Source: Thermomicrobiales bacterium (GTDB lineage: Bacteria > Chloroflexota > Chloroflexia > Thermomicrobiales > UBA6265). Taken from it: DNA of 54,959 nucleotides. Each line of letters starts with the position of its first letter. Position 1 is the stretch's first letter. The DNA is taken from NCBI GenBank assembly GCA_030447415.1, contig JAUJOZ010000026.1, forward strand, positions 5,922 through 60,880, read 5' to 3'. The notes beneath the pieces were generated by a model that searched no databases, was not told where the DNA came from, and saw only the letters and a program-made list of their open reading frames with translations. Below, piece by piece: positions 42,476 to 52,231 of this stretch. A program made the translations under genes and the position numbers.

Positions 42476-43828
42476 TTGTCGGAAGACACACTGGCCGAGC
42501 GAGACATCCTCCACAACCTGGGGGACGGACTGGTGTTGCGCAAGGCGCGGTCCGAGGACGGCGCGGCGGTGGCTGACTTCCACGCGAATACGCTGCTCGA
42601 CATCGGCGAGACAGGCCCCCTGGAGCGCCTGCATGCCTGGATACTCGACTTGATGAGTGGGGAGCACCCCACGTTCAGCCCGGGAGACTTCACGATCGTC
42701 GAGGACACAACCACCGGGAAGATCGTCTCCTCGATGGCGCTCATCTCCCAGACGTGGACATACGAAGGTGTCCCGTTCAAGTTCGGACAGCCTGATGTCG
42801 TCAGCACCGATCCCGCGTACCGAAGGCGCGGTCTGGTGCGCGCTCAATTCAACGAGGTCCACAAGTGGAGCTCGGAACGGGGCGAACTGGTCCAGGGCAT
42901 CACCGGCATACCCTGGTACTATCGGCAGTTCGGCTACGAAATGGCGCTCAGTCTCGACGCGAACCGTGTAGGTTTCAGGCCTCACGTTCCTAGGCTGAAA
43001 GAAGGAGAGCCGGAGCCGTACATCTTCCGCCGGGCCACGACGGACGATGTGCCGTTCATCATGGAGATGTATCGGCAGGCAACGTCGCGCTCGGTCATAG
43101 CGGCTCTGCGCGATGAAGCACTTTGGCGCTTTGACATCGAGCGACGGAGCGAGACGAGCGGTCTGCGCCGAGAGTGGCGCGTGATAGAGACGCCGGGACC
43201 GCAAGGGAACCCGGTCGGCCTGGTGATCCACGGACGGAAGCTCTGGGGGGCGGCGTTAGGAGTCCGTCTGTACGAGGTCCGACCTGGCGTGCCCTTCCTG
43301 GCGGTCACGCCGAGCGTGATGCGCTACCTGGACACGACGGGAGAAACGTACGCGAAGCGTGACGGTGGCGACTTCGCGGTGATGTCCTTCAACCTGGGCG
43401 AGACGCATCCGGTGTACGACACCATCCCGGACAGGCTGCCCGGCGTCGGTAGACCTTACGCCTGGTTTATCCGCGCACCCGACCTCTCCGCCTTCGTGCG
43501 CCACATCGCTCCCGCCCTGGAACAGCGCCTTGCGGCGTCGGCACAGTCCGGCTACTCCGGCGACTTGAAGGTCAGCTTCTACCGCAGCGGACTCCATTTC
43601 CGGGTCCACGAGGGAAGCATTGCTGTAGAAGGCTGGAAGCCTGACCGGGTCGAAGCGGGCGATGCGGCCTTCCCCGATCTCACCTTTCTGCAACTCCTGT
43701 TTGGGTATCGGTCGCTGGCCGAGCTCCAGCACGCCTTCCCCGACTGCTCGGCCACCACGGACGACGCCCGTGCCCTGCTGCCGATCCTGTTCCCCAAGAA
43801 GGACTCAGACGTTTGGTCTGGTGGATAA
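42476..43828 (+). CDS. Eis-like GNAT N-acetyltransferase with SCP2-type C-terminus
   Basis: A TTG at 42476 behind GAGGAG gives 450 residues. The first GNAT domain has LRKARSEDGAAVADFHANTL and the acetyl-CoA loop DPAYRRRGLVRAQFNEV at about residue 115. A second, degenerate GNAT domain follows (IFRRATTDDVPFIMEMYRQA). The C-terminal 110 residues (LKVSFYRSGLHFRVHEGSIA, then FPDLTFLQLLFGYRSLAELQ) match the sterol-carrier-like domain of Eis proteins. It probably acetylates amines such as aminoglycosides or protein lysines. Its base composition is slightly less GC-rich than its neighbours. Confidence 0.82.
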   Translation: MSEDTLAERDILHNLGDGLVLRKARSEDGAAVADFHANTLLDIGETGPLERLHAWILDLMSGEHPTFSPGDFTIVEDTTTGKIVSSMALISQTWTYEGVPFKFGQPDVVSTDPAYRRRGLVRAQFNEVHKWSSERGELVQGITGIPWYYRQFGYEMALSLDANRVGFRPHVPRLKEGEPEPYIFRRATTDDVPFIMEMYRQATSRSVIAALRDEALWRFDIERRSETSGLRREWRVIETPGPQGNPVGLVIHGRKLWGAALGVRLYEVRPGVPFLAVTPSVMRYLDTTGETYAKRDGGDFAVMSFNLGETHPVYDTIPDRLPGVGRPYAWFIRAPDLSAFVRHIAPALEQRLAASAQSGYSGDLKVSFYRSGLHFRVHEGSIAVEGWKPDRVEAGDAAFPDLTFLQLLFGYRSLAELQHAFPDCSATTDDARALLPILFPKKDSDVWSGG

Positions 43829-44271
43829 GGCGAACCATCCAAGGATGAGCCGTGAATCGGTACCGGCCCTCGACCTCGCCGGTCTCCCGTACGCGGGCCA
43901 ACCAGTGACGCATGGCTCCGTGTCCTACACCTAAAGCCTCAGCTATTTCGCGTTGTGACTAATCGTGCTTCGGCGGGTTGCGGGCTCTCAGCCGCCGCCG
44001 TGCTAACCCGATGATTGACGGCTACTGCTCAGATTTGGAGCTCATGGCGGCTAGCTCGACGAGACGAGCGACGGCACTCGCCTGTTCCGTGATCAGCCCC
44101 GAGCCTGGTCGCCACAAGGGGGTGGACTCCGACGTCGAACTGCTCTACGCCGGCACGTCTGCTCCCTGGGAGTCGCGGCTCGCCACCGAGCGCCGGCGGC
44201 CGCCGGCCTCGATCACCGACGGCGGTTCCTTCCCTCGGCGACCAGGTCCTTCCCCTATGCCTGAACGCGGG
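43829..44271. other. Intergenic stretch with a helix-turn-helix gene fragment
   Basis: On the minus strand, about 43962 down to 43850, a frame reads REIAEALGVGHGAMRHWLAR and VRETGEVEGRYRFTAHPW. This looks like a helix-turn-helix DNA-binding fragment. A stop precedes it and it runs antisense into the end of the Eis-like gene. It is probably a remnant. The rest (43963-44271) holds nothing I can support. Confidence 0.3.
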
Positions 44272-45237
44272 CTACGGCGCGAGCACCGTCACCCGCCGCA
44301 CCTCCAGCCGGACGCCCTGGCTCCACAGACCAACCTGCCCCCCGGCCAGCCCCGCCTGGCCACCGGTGGGGTCCGCCGCTTCGGCGACCAGTGCGCCGTC
44401 GATGAGGAACCGTAGTTGACCGCCCCGCACTTCGAGGCGGTAGGTCCGCCATGCACGGCCGGGGTCGAAGCCTTTCACGTCCAGCACCCAGTCCTGGTTG
44501 TATCCGTCGGTCCACGTCGAGACATCGGTGATCTGCGCCCGGGGACCGGCCTCGTCGCACCCCCACTGGACGCCGCCACCCCAGACCACCCCATCCGCCT
44601 CACCCGCGACGACACCGAAGCTCTGGTCGCAGGCCCCTGCTACCAGCCCCTCCACCCGAATCTCCGCCTCGATCGCGTACGCGCCATCCGCCGGTTGGTA
44701 GGGTGCGACCAGCCAGGGCTCGGCGAGGAGCCCGGCGGCGTCGTTGACCAGCAGGTCATCGGTCAGCGCCCAGGATGGCCCCAGGTCCCAGTCCGCCAAC
44801 CCGCCCTCGGTGTCGGCCGTGTACAGCGCCGCCACGGTTGGGGTCGGCGTGGCCGTCCGGGTCGGCGTGGCGGTCGGCGCGACGGTCGCGGTCGGCGGAA
44901 CGGCGGTCGCCGTCGGCGGCGCGGCGGTCGGGGTCGGCGGCATAGCCGTCGGCGTCAAGGGGAGGGGAGCGGTCGGGGACGGCGCGAGCGCCGGCGACGC
45001 GGTCGGCGCCACCGCGGTCGGGGAGGGCCGGTCCGTCGACGGCGCGGTGGCCGTGGTGACTGCCGCCGCCAGCGCGACCGGCGTCCGGCCGCCCTCTGGA
45101 GCCGCCGCCAGCGGTCCGAGCACGAGCCACGCCAGTACCGCGGTCACGCCGCCCGCCGCGACAACCGCGGCCACCATCGGCTCCCGCAGGGCCGCCTTGA
45201 CGTATCGCCCAAGATCGAGCCCCCGGCTCGCAGCCAT
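44272..45237 (-). CDS. Membrane-anchored protein with Pro/Thr linker and concanavalin-like domain
   Basis: This protein of about 321 residues has a cytoplasmic lead, one membrane span (AAVVAAGGVTAVLAWLVLG), then a roughly 90-residue linker of repeated PT/AP/AT units (TPTAAPPTATAVPPTATVAP and similar). A C-terminal beta-sandwich domain follows (GGLADWDLGPSWALTDDLLV, YAIEAEIRVEGLV, WRTYRLEVRGGQLRFLIDGA). The last domain resembles 3-keto-disaccharide-hydrolase/LamG folds that bind carbohydrates. The topology is a cell-surface sensor or binding protein held off the membrane by a stalk. The start at 45237 follows GGGCAAGGG; a GTG at 45270 is possible. Confidence 0.7.
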   Translation of the reverse strand: MAASRGLDLGRYVKAALREPMVAAVVAAGGVTAVLAWLVLGPLAAAPEGGRTPVALAAAVTTATAPSTDRPSPTAVAPTASPALAPSPTAPLPLTPTAMPPTPTAAPPTATAVPPTATVAPTATPTRTATPTPTVAALYTADTEGGLADWDLGPSWALTDDLLVNDAAGLLAEPWLVAPYQPADGAYAIEAEIRVEGLVAGACDQSFGVVAGEADGVVWGGGVQWGCDEAGPRAQITDVSTWTDGYNQDWVLDVKGFDPGRAWRTYRLEVRGGQLRFLIDGALVAEAADPTGGQAGLAGGQVGLWSQGVRLEVRRVTVLAP

Positions 45238-45609
45238 CCCTTGCCCTGCTCCCGTCGATGGGCCGGCCACTGGTCACGGCGCCCGGAGACCGCCGCTGGC
45301 CCGTCTCCTAAGCGCGGTCCCCACCGCGACACCGCGCACGTCCCATCCCATGCGGGGCGGTGACGCCGCCCTCCATCGCACTGTAGCACGGGGTCGGGAC
45401 AGACCTCGGCCAGTGGCTACATCGTCACCAGGCACTTCCAGGGAACGGCTGCCTGTCACCGGGCTCACCAATGGCCCGCCCGCACCGCTGGTTGGGACCG
45501 ATGGGCGCGGCCGGTGGACCACGACCAGGGTACGATGGCCGGTGATGCGCCGGCCGCGGGTCAGATCTTAGGCCGCGCCGCCGCGATGCGGTGGCCGGGG
45601 GAACGGTTG
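45238..45609. other. Intergenic region between divergent surface-protein and Nudix genes
   Basis: This 372-base region holds two divergent promoters. A TACAGT on the minus strand (45385-45380) and a TACGAT on the plus strand (45531-45536) are -10-like, but neither has a clear -35 partner. No gene is supported. Confidence 0.35.
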
Positions 45610-46104
45610 ATGAAGCTTCGACGCACGTCTCGGCTGATCCTGCTTGACGAGTTCGACCGGGTCCTGCTGTTCAGGGTCGAGGACGCGACGGTCTTTGACC
45701 CCAACAGCGGCCCAAGGTCGGAGCCCTTCTGGGTGGCACCGGGCGGCTCGTTGGAGGCCGACGAGAGCCACGAAGACGCCGGCCGGCGCGAGCTGTGGGA
45801 AGAGACCGGGATCGCCGGCATCGAGCTCGGGCCGTGGGTCGCCACCGCCGAGCCCGTGCTCGACTGGAAGGGCGAGTTGCTCCAGCTACACGACCGCTTC
45901 TATCTGGTCCGCGTCACCGCCGCCGACGTCACGCTCGACAACTTGACCGACGAAGAGCGGGCCGTCCTCCGGGAACACCGCTGGTGGTCGATCGACGATC
46001 TCCGGTCGTCGGGCGAACGCGTCGTCCCGACCGACCTCGGCGACCTGCTGGCGCGCCTCATCGCGGGCGACATGCCGGACCACCCGCTCAGGCTGGCGCC
46101 GTAG
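45610..46104 (+). CDS. Nudix hydrolase
   Basis: This 164-residue protein starts at an ATG behind GGGGAACGG and reads MKLRRTSRLILLDEFDRVLL. The Nudix box is GGSLEADESHEDAGRRELWEETG, with its Gly, the REL block and the EE pair in correct spacing. It cleaves a nucleoside diphosphate linked to another group, in the cytosol with magnesium; the substrate cannot be told from sequence. EHRWWSIDDL near the C-terminus is typical of the MutT/NUDIX group acting on small nucleotides. Met codons slightly upstream are possible starts but lack conservation. Confidence 0.88.
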   Translation: MKLRRTSRLILLDEFDRVLLFRVEDATVFDPNSGPRSEPFWVAPGGSLEADESHEDAGRRELWEETGIAGIELGPWVATAEPVLDWKGELLQLHDRFYLVRVTAADVTLDNLTDEERAVLREHRWWSIDDLRSSGERVVPTDLGDLLARLIAGDMPDHPLRLAP

Positions 46105-46324
46105 GCACCGTGGCGTCGCCTTGCCGCTGAACGCGGCCGAATGCCGAGCACTGCGATGAGAGACCACGCGCGACGGGACGGCGACCTCGGCAAGGGTCAT
46201 CCGGGACGGCGTGAGGAGCCGCCGTTGCACACCGCGCGCAGATGCGGATCGAAGCTCCGGGGCGGGGACCGATTGAGCCACGGATGTCCGATACGTGGCG
46301 GCCGAGAGAATGCGCCGGACGCCC

Positions 46325-46852
46325 CTATGCTCCGTCCGGTCCTGGCCCGACCCGGCGCAAGACTTCGGCGCGGATCCGTTCCTGGTTGACGCCAAAGCCG
46401 TCAACGATCTCGGCCGCAACGCCTTCGCGCTCGCCGACGATCCCGAGCAGCAGGTGCTCGGTCCCCAGATAGCGATGGCGCAGTCGCTCGGCTTCTCTAA
46501 CCGCGAGCTCAAGTGCCCGCTTGGTCCGCGGCGTCAGCCGCATCTCCCGTGCGACGGTCGCCGGACCGCGCCCGACGATCGACTCGACCGCCACGCGGAC
46601 GTCGACGAGCCGAACGCTCATACCTTCCAGCATCCGGGCGGCAACGCCGTCGCGCTGGCGCACGAGCCCGAGCAGCAGGTGCTCGGTGCCGATGTAGTCG
46701 TGACCGAGCCGGCGGGCTTCGTCCTGCGCGAGTTCAACGGCAGCGCGAGCGCGATCCGTGAAGAGATCGAAGGGGCGAGCACGGCGGCCGCGATCGGTGG
46801 CGGGTCGGCGGACGGTCCCGAGTTGACGGATCAGGCGACGCGGCAGATGCAT
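46325..46852 (-). CDS. Clp N-domain (ClpC-type) repeat protein without ATPase
   Basis: This 175-residue protein contains two copies of the Clp N-terminal repeat: GHDYIGTEHLLLGLVRQRDG and RHRYLGTEHLLLGIVGEREG, each followed by an (A)xxML/EIV helix and a VRxxVE-type helix. In ClpA/ClpC this domain binds substrates and adaptors. Here there is no AAA+ module, so it may act as a stand-alone adaptor for a Clp machine, as seen for ClpS/Clp-N solo proteins. It ends PGPDGA and converges with the Nudix gene. A MerB-like gene lies 57 bases upstream in the same direction, so the two may be co-transcribed. Confidence 0.85.
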   Translation of the reverse strand: MHLPRRLIRQLGTVRRPATDRGRRARPFDLFTDRARAAVELAQDEARRLGHDYIGTEHLLLGLVRQRDGVAARMLEGMSVRLVDVRVAVESIVGRGPATVAREMRLTPRTKRALELAVREAERLRHRYLGTEHLLLGIVGEREGVAAEIVDGFGVNQERIRAEVLRRVGPGPDGA

Positions 46853-46909
46853 GGCGGCTTCCCTTTCCGTCCAGACGACGGAGCCGGTCCGACGGTCTGC
46901 ATCCCAAGT

Positions 46910-47626
46910 CTACGGCGGCGGGAGCGCCCCGGATGGACGACCGGCGCCGACCTCGCGGCTCGGCCACCGGACCCGGCTGCGCGTCGCGGGTAGCACCGCG
47001 CCGAGCAGGTTACCGAAAAGCGCTTCGCCGGCCGACAGCGCCATGCTCGGGTCGACCACCGACGTTTCCGGTGTCCGGGCGATCAGATCGGAGGCGTGGG
47101 CCGGGCCGCAGGCAAAGACGGTGAAGGCGCAGCAGGTATCCGCCGCCGGCGCGTCGCTCGCCCGCTTCACCACGACGACCGTCCCTACTGGGTGGACGCT
47201 GGCGACGACGCCGGGCTGCACCGCGATCCCGATCGGCGTCCCACACGCCGCGCACGAGCTTTCGATCTCGATGGGCCGACCGAGCATCGCCGCGACGCCG
47301 AGCGCGTCGAGCGAGCACATCGCGAAGCGGCGCTCGCCGCCGATCACGACGACGTGCGGCGTCGGCACCGCCGAGAACGGGTAGAGACAGGTCAGCCGCC
47401 CCGCGCCGTCGAAGGCCAGGTAGTCGGCCCGCGCGAGCGCCCCCAAGTGCTCAGGAAGCGCATCGGGGTCGATCGCGACGGCAGCCGCGAGTGCATCCGC
47501 CGCCGGGACCACGCCCTTCGCGATCACCGCGTCTAGCAGGGCGCGATGAAGGCGGCGCTCGGTCGGGGGCAGCGCCGCCTCGTTCGCCAAGACCGTCGGT
47601 TGGTCATCCATCGGCTGTGTCGTCAT
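46910..47626 (-). CDS. MerB-like organomercurial lyase (alkylmercury lyase family)
   Basis: This 238-residue protein has an N-terminal winged-helix part (residues 20-80) and the MerB catalytic domain. YPFSAVPTPHVVV leads in; Cys104 and Asp107 lie in MCSLDALG, Cys125 in ESSCAACGTP, and Cys165-166 in DTCCAFTVF. In E. coli MerB the residues are C96, D99, C117 and C159; the distances 3, 21 and 61-63 agree. It could therefore split carbon-mercury bonds in the cytosol. No merA, merR or transporter gene lies beside it. The ATG at 47626 is chosen because upstream sequence does not fit the family. Confidence 0.8.
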   Translation of the reverse strand: MTTQPMDDQPTVLANEAALPPTERRLHRALLDAVIAKGVVPAADALAAAVAIDPDALPEHLGALARADYLAFDGAGRLTCLYPFSAVPTPHVVVIGGERRFAMCSLDALGVAAMLGRPIEIESSCAACGTPIGIAVQPGVVASVHPVGTVVVVKRASDAPAADTCCAFTVFACGPAHASDLIARTPETSVVDPSMALSAGEALFGNLLGAVLPATRSRVRWPSREVGAGRPSGALPPP

Positions 47627-47912
47627 TGGCTCTAGACCACAACGCCGCCGCGAGCCTGTCCAGCCGGAAGCCGATCGCCTTGACGCAGTACGCGTGAGCA
47701 GTATGCCGCACCAGCCCACAAGCAACGGGGATCCCACTGACGCCTGCTCAGGCGGCCGCGGACGACCGGCGGCCGGGAAATCGGGATGGAGCTGAACTCG
47801 CTCCGACGGATAGACTGACGGTACGGAACGCGCCGGCGGCAGGCTCATCGGCGACCTGCGCCGAGTCCATGCGCACGACCGACGGTCGGTCGACGGGCGG
47901 GGACAAACTGCC

Positions 47913-48494
47913 ATGATCAACGACGACGGGCTGGGGCGCTGCCCCTGGGCCGGCACCGACCCGCTGATGGTCGCTTACCACGACCAGGAGTGGGGCACCC
48001 CCTGTCACGACGACCAGCAGCTCTTCGAGCGGCTGATCCTCGAAGGCTTCCAGGCGGGCCTGTCCTGGGCGGTCATCCTCCGCAAGCGCGAAGCCTTCCG
48101 CCGCGCCTTCGCCGGCTTCGACCCCGCCACGGTCGCCGCCTTTGGCCCGGTCGACACCGACCGCCTCCTTGCCGGCGCCGGCATCGTCCGCAACCGGCTC
48201 AAGATCGCGGCCGCCGTCCGCAACGCCGGGGCATTCCTGGCGACTCAACGCAAGTGGGGCACGTTCGACCGCTACGTCTGGTCGTTCGTCGGCGGCGCCC
48301 CGCTCGTCCGCGCCGCCCCGCCGCTCTGGCAGGAGATCCCCACCCACACGCCGGAGTCCGACGCGCTCTCCCGCGACCTCAAGCGTCGCGGCTTCGCCTT
48401 CGTCGGCACCACCATCTGCTACGCCTTCATGCAGAGCGTCGGCATGGTCGACGACCACGTCGAGGGCTGCTTCCGCGCCGCGCCGCCCGCCTAG
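47913..48494 (+). CDS. tag: DNA-3-methyladenine glycosylase I
   Basis: This 193-residue enzyme has the Tag family blocks: RCPWAGTDPLMVAYHDQEWG at the start with the zinc-ligand Cys/His, LFERLILEGFQAGLSWAVIL with the Glu needed for base recognition, and RNRLKIAAAVRNA. SDALSRDLKRRGFAFVGTTI and CYAFMQSVGMVDDH follow near the end. It removes 3-methyladenine from alkylated DNA. A weak TTGACG-16-TATGCC promoter lies at 47680-47707. It is divergent from the MerB-like gene, with 286 bases between. Confidence 0.95.
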   Translation: MINDDGLGRCPWAGTDPLMVAYHDQEWGTPCHDDQQLFERLILEGFQAGLSWAVILRKREAFRRAFAGFDPATVAAFGPVDTDRLLAGAGIVRNRLKIAAAVRNAGAFLATQRKWGTFDRYVWSFVGGAPLVRAAPPLWQEIPTHTPESDALSRDLKRRGFAFVGTTICYAFMQSVGMVDDHVEGCFRAAPPA

Positions 48495-49448
48495 GCGTGC
48501 ATCCTTCGTCCACTCTGGGCCGGGTGCTCAGGTGCCCGTTGGGCAGATGGCGATTGGGGTTGAGGTCATTCCGGCTGCTGTCCCTCCGTCACACCCCCAA
48601 ACCCCTTGACCCTGACTTACCCAACCAATACACCTGTTCCTAAGCGGTCTGCTCCCGGAGGGAGAGCGGGACCTGGGCGGCGCTCGATGTCCTCCCGGGT
48701 CTGTCCACCCGTCATCCCGGACCCCGGAGCTCACCCGGGTCACCCCGAGTCCCTCCCGCGTCGTTGGTCACCGGCCCAATCCCCGGACCGCCGCGCACCG
48801 CTCCCCGGTCTCGCCGACACGCGAGGCGTCGGAGGTTCGAGCACGCGGGGCCGCTGCAACCGTGCCGCCGGCCTGACGCGGAGGGTACCTGGTCCACCGC
48901 ACCGTCCCGCCCAGGGGGACGGCGTTCTCTGCGCTCATCCCCACCCCGACCCTGCGGTTGAGAGAGCGGGCGACCGCCGCCCCAAGGCCACCCGGTCCCC
49001 TCCGATTGTCCCTAGCGGCTGCCGGCTTGCTGGCTTGCCGCCCGCCCTTGGGCGAAACCGCCGCCGCCGTCGGCACGTTAAAGCTGGTGATGACGGATCG
49101 CCGTCATGCCAGGGTGCGAGGCGGGGCGGGGCCCCGCGGCCTTGACGCGGCGGCGCTCGGCTGGCAGCATTGGGGGCGGACGGCGAGGGGTCGGTGCCGC
49201 CCGTCGGCCCGGCCTGCGTGGGGGGATACAGTCACCTCCGCGCCCTCGACCCGCCCGCGACGTGACCCGACGGCGCCCATCGCCCCGCACCGGTTCCCGC
49301 CTCTCGGCATCCGGTTCTTGGTTCCTGGCTCCCGGTTCCCGGTCGCGGCCCTGGCCTCAGTACGCGCTGCGATTCGCGATTCGGGCGGCCGCCGCTTCCG
49401 ACCCCACGTCCCCGATCACGTACCGCCAGCAGGGAAGGACCATCCCCG
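48495..49448. other. Long non-coding stretch between tag and the PBP gene
   Basis: About 950 bases in which no frame shows family resemblance or a convincing SD. The composition is C-rich with short imperfect repeats (ggttcttggttcctggctcc near 49313). It may hold the PBP promoter at its right end. I find no RNA gene in it. Confidence 0.4.
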
Positions 49449-51943
49449 GTGTCGCGCAACCACTACTACCACTCGCCGTACGCCGGCCGCCGCGCCTCGC
49501 GCTGGCCGTGGCTCTTCGGCCTTCTGATTGCCGTCGCCTTCGCCGCCGCCGGCGCCGTCCTCGTCCAGGGCGACCTGATCGAGGTCCCGTCCGGGATCGT
49601 CCCGGGCACCGACGGTGACGCCAACGCCAACACGGGCGCTCCCGCCGCCTCGCCCGCCCCGGCGGGCTGGTCGCCAGCCTTCCCGACCCAGCCGCCGCCG
49701 GCCAACCGGCCGCCCAGGGCGCTCCCGCGACCGCCGCCTCGCCCACCCCTCAGCCGCGCCAGGTCGTCGGGCAGGGCGACGGCACCGGCCACTCCATCGA
49801 TTTTCCAGGCCAGGCTCAGGGGCAGGTCGCCGCCCCGGCCGCCGGTACCGCGGCGCCGCCCGCCCTCTCGCCGACGCAGGTGGTCGAGCTCTACGCCCAG
49901 CGCTGGAGCATCGGCGACCACGACGGTCTCTACGATCTGTTGAGCCGGACCGCCCAGCAGGCGACCCCCCGACCCAAGTTCCTCGAACGCTACGAGGGCA
50001 TCCGTGACAAGGCCGGGCTGACCGCCGTCCAGGTGTCGGTCGCCGGCGAGCCCAATCTCCAGACCGAGGTCCCCATCCGGGTCGAGATGCAGTCCAGCCT
50101 GGTCGGCGTAATCGAGGAGATGAACCGCGTCCCCCTTGTCAAGGAGGATGGGCAGTGGCGCGTCGCCTGGACCCCCTCCCTCATCTTCGCCAAGCTCGGC
50201 GCCGACGGCTGCGTCGACTTCGCCGCGCAGTCGGCGCCCCGCGGTCGCATCCTCGACCGCGACGGGGAGCCCCTCGCCCTCGACGGCACGATCAACCAGG
50301 TCGGCGTCGTCCCCGGGCAGCTCACGGCCGGCGACGAGGCGACGACGCTGCGCGAGCTGAGCCGGCTGATCGACATGCCCGCCGACGACATCAAGGCCAC
50401 GTACGAGGGCGCCAATCCCGATTGGTTCGTCCCGGTCAAGAACCTACCCGATCCGGTGCCCGACCAGACCCTCAACGGCATCACGCGCCTCGACGGCGTC
50501 CAGGTCCACAAGACGACGGGGCGCGTCTACCCGCTCGGCGCCACAGCGGCCCATATCACCGGCTACATCTCCGAGGTGACGGCCGAGCAGTTGGAGGCAG
50601 ACCCATCGCTGAGCCCCGGCCAGGTCGTCGGCCAGGCCGGCGTCGAGGCCGGCGCCGACGACCTGCTGACCGGCCAACCGGGCGGCAAGCTGGTCGTCGT
50701 CCAGTGCGAAACCCGCGCGGAGCGGACGATCATCGCCGAGCGCAAGCCCGTCCCGGCCAAGGACGTCGTCCTCACCATCGACCGCGACCTGCAGCAGGCG
50801 GTCGACAAGGCGCTCGGGGAGGTCGAGGGGAACGAGCGCGGCAGCGCCGTCGTCGTTGATCCCCGAACCGGCGCCGTGCTGGCGATGGTCAGCCACCCCT
50901 CTTACAATCCGAACGGCTTTATCCTCGGCTTCTCCGAGCAGGAGCTCAAGGCTCTCAACGACGAGAAGGCGAATCCCCTCCGCAACCGAGCGGCCCAGGC
51001 GGCCTACCCGACCGGCTCGATCTTCAAGGCGATCACCACGGCCGCGGCGATGGCCCACCTCGGCTACACCGGCGAGACCATCATTAACTGCCCCTCCACC
51101 TTCGTCCTCGAAGGGAAGAACGGCCAGCGGCTGGAGTTCGACGACTGGACCGTCGACTACCAGCAGCCGGCGCAGGGGGATCTCACGCTCCACCAGTCGC
51201 TGGTCAACTCCTGCAACACCGTCTTCTACCAGCTCGGGCAGGCCCTCGACGAGAAGGACCCGGAACTCCTGCCGGAGGTGGCCAAGGCGTTCGGTCTCGG
51301 CGGTCCCACCGACATCGACTACCTGCCGGAGGTCGGCGGCACCGTCCCCGACCCCAAATGGAAGCTCGATACCTTCGGCGATTACTGGGCGACCGGCGAC
51401 GCGGTGAACATGGCCATCGGCCAGGGTTTCCTGGAAGCGACGCCGCTCCAGATGGCGACCGCCTACGCCGCCATCGCCAACGGTGGCACCCTCCTCAAGC
51501 CCTACATCGTCGCCGAGACGATCGGCTCCGGCGACGCCCGCGAGCGCGTCGGCCAGCGCGAGGAGCGGGGCAAGATCCCGCTTGACCGGGAGCAGATTCG
51601 CGATCTGCAGAGCGCGCTCCGCGACCAGACCAGCAACCCCAACGGCGTCGGCTCGGCGCGCGTCTTCGGCGACTTCCAGTACCCGATCGCCGGCAAGACG
51701 GGGACGGCCCAGACAGGTGCCGCTCGGACGGACGCCGCCCAGGTGGGCGCTGCCCGGACCCAGCAGGACAAGGACAAGCCGCACTCGTGGTTCGCCTCGT
51801 TCGGCCCGTACGGGGGCGAGGCCACGATCGCCACCACCGTCATGGTCGAGACCTCCGGCGAGGGGGTCATGTTCGCCGCCCCGGTCACCCGCAAGATCTA
51901 CGAGGCCTACCTCAAGACCGACCTCGCCGACGCACGGACCTGA
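49449..51943 (+). CDS. Class B penicillin-binding protein with NTF2-like domain (one frameshift)
   Basis: The N-terminal part starts MSRNHYYHSPYAGRRASRWP and has one membrane anchor (WLFGLLIAVAFAAAGAVLV). A Pro/Ala/Gln-rich linker follows, in which the frame shifts by one base at about 49655. The rest contains an NTF2-like MecA_N domain (VVELYAQRWSIGDHDGLYDL), a PBP dimer domain (APRGRILDRDGEPLA), and the transpeptidase: the SxxK motif is SIFK with Ser codon at 51017, the SxN motif is SCN in LVNSCNTVFYQL, and the KTG motif is in IAGKTGTAQTG. It cross-links peptidoglycan outside the membrane. The MecA-type N-domain recalls low-affinity PBPs. The shift may be an assembly error. Confidence 0.88.
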
Positions 51944-52070
51944 GCGAGCAGCGCCCTCGGGCGTTTACTATCCTGGTCGGCGAGACCCTGACCCGGCTGG
52001 AATGATTCGGCGGAGCAACCACCGCTCGGTGGCCACCCCGCCGTGCGGCAATGAGCCCGTCCCTCGACAC

Positions 52071-52096
52071 AACTGGTCCACCAGAGTGGACCGGTT
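52071..52096. promoter_or_regulatory. Candidate operator palindrome before the racemase-superfamily gene
   Basis: AACTGGTCCAC and GTGGACCGGTT are inverted copies (10 of 11 match) around CAGA. Within it CTGGT-CC-ACCAG is itself a GntR-like palindrome. It lies 136 bases before the ATG at 52232. The rest of 51944-52231 shows no gene. Confidence 0.4.
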
Positions 52097-52231
52097 ACGA
52101 CGGGCCGCCGGCATCCGGTCCCGTTCAGTCGGCTGCATCCGACTTATCCGGATGAGCGCCGGGACTTCTGTCCTGCGCGGACAGTCGCCCCGCGCTTGAC
52201 CGGCTCTTGACGCTCGCTGGAGGTTGTTTCT

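Noticed and set aside
44840..45060. Repeat-rich DNA in the surface-protein gene as a satellite or array
   Set aside because: The repeats are imperfect and simply encode a Pro/Thr/Ala stalk.
48606..49145. A 179-codon plus-strand open frame after tag
   Set aside because: No SD, random-looking Arg/Pro/Gly-rich product, and no family resemblance.
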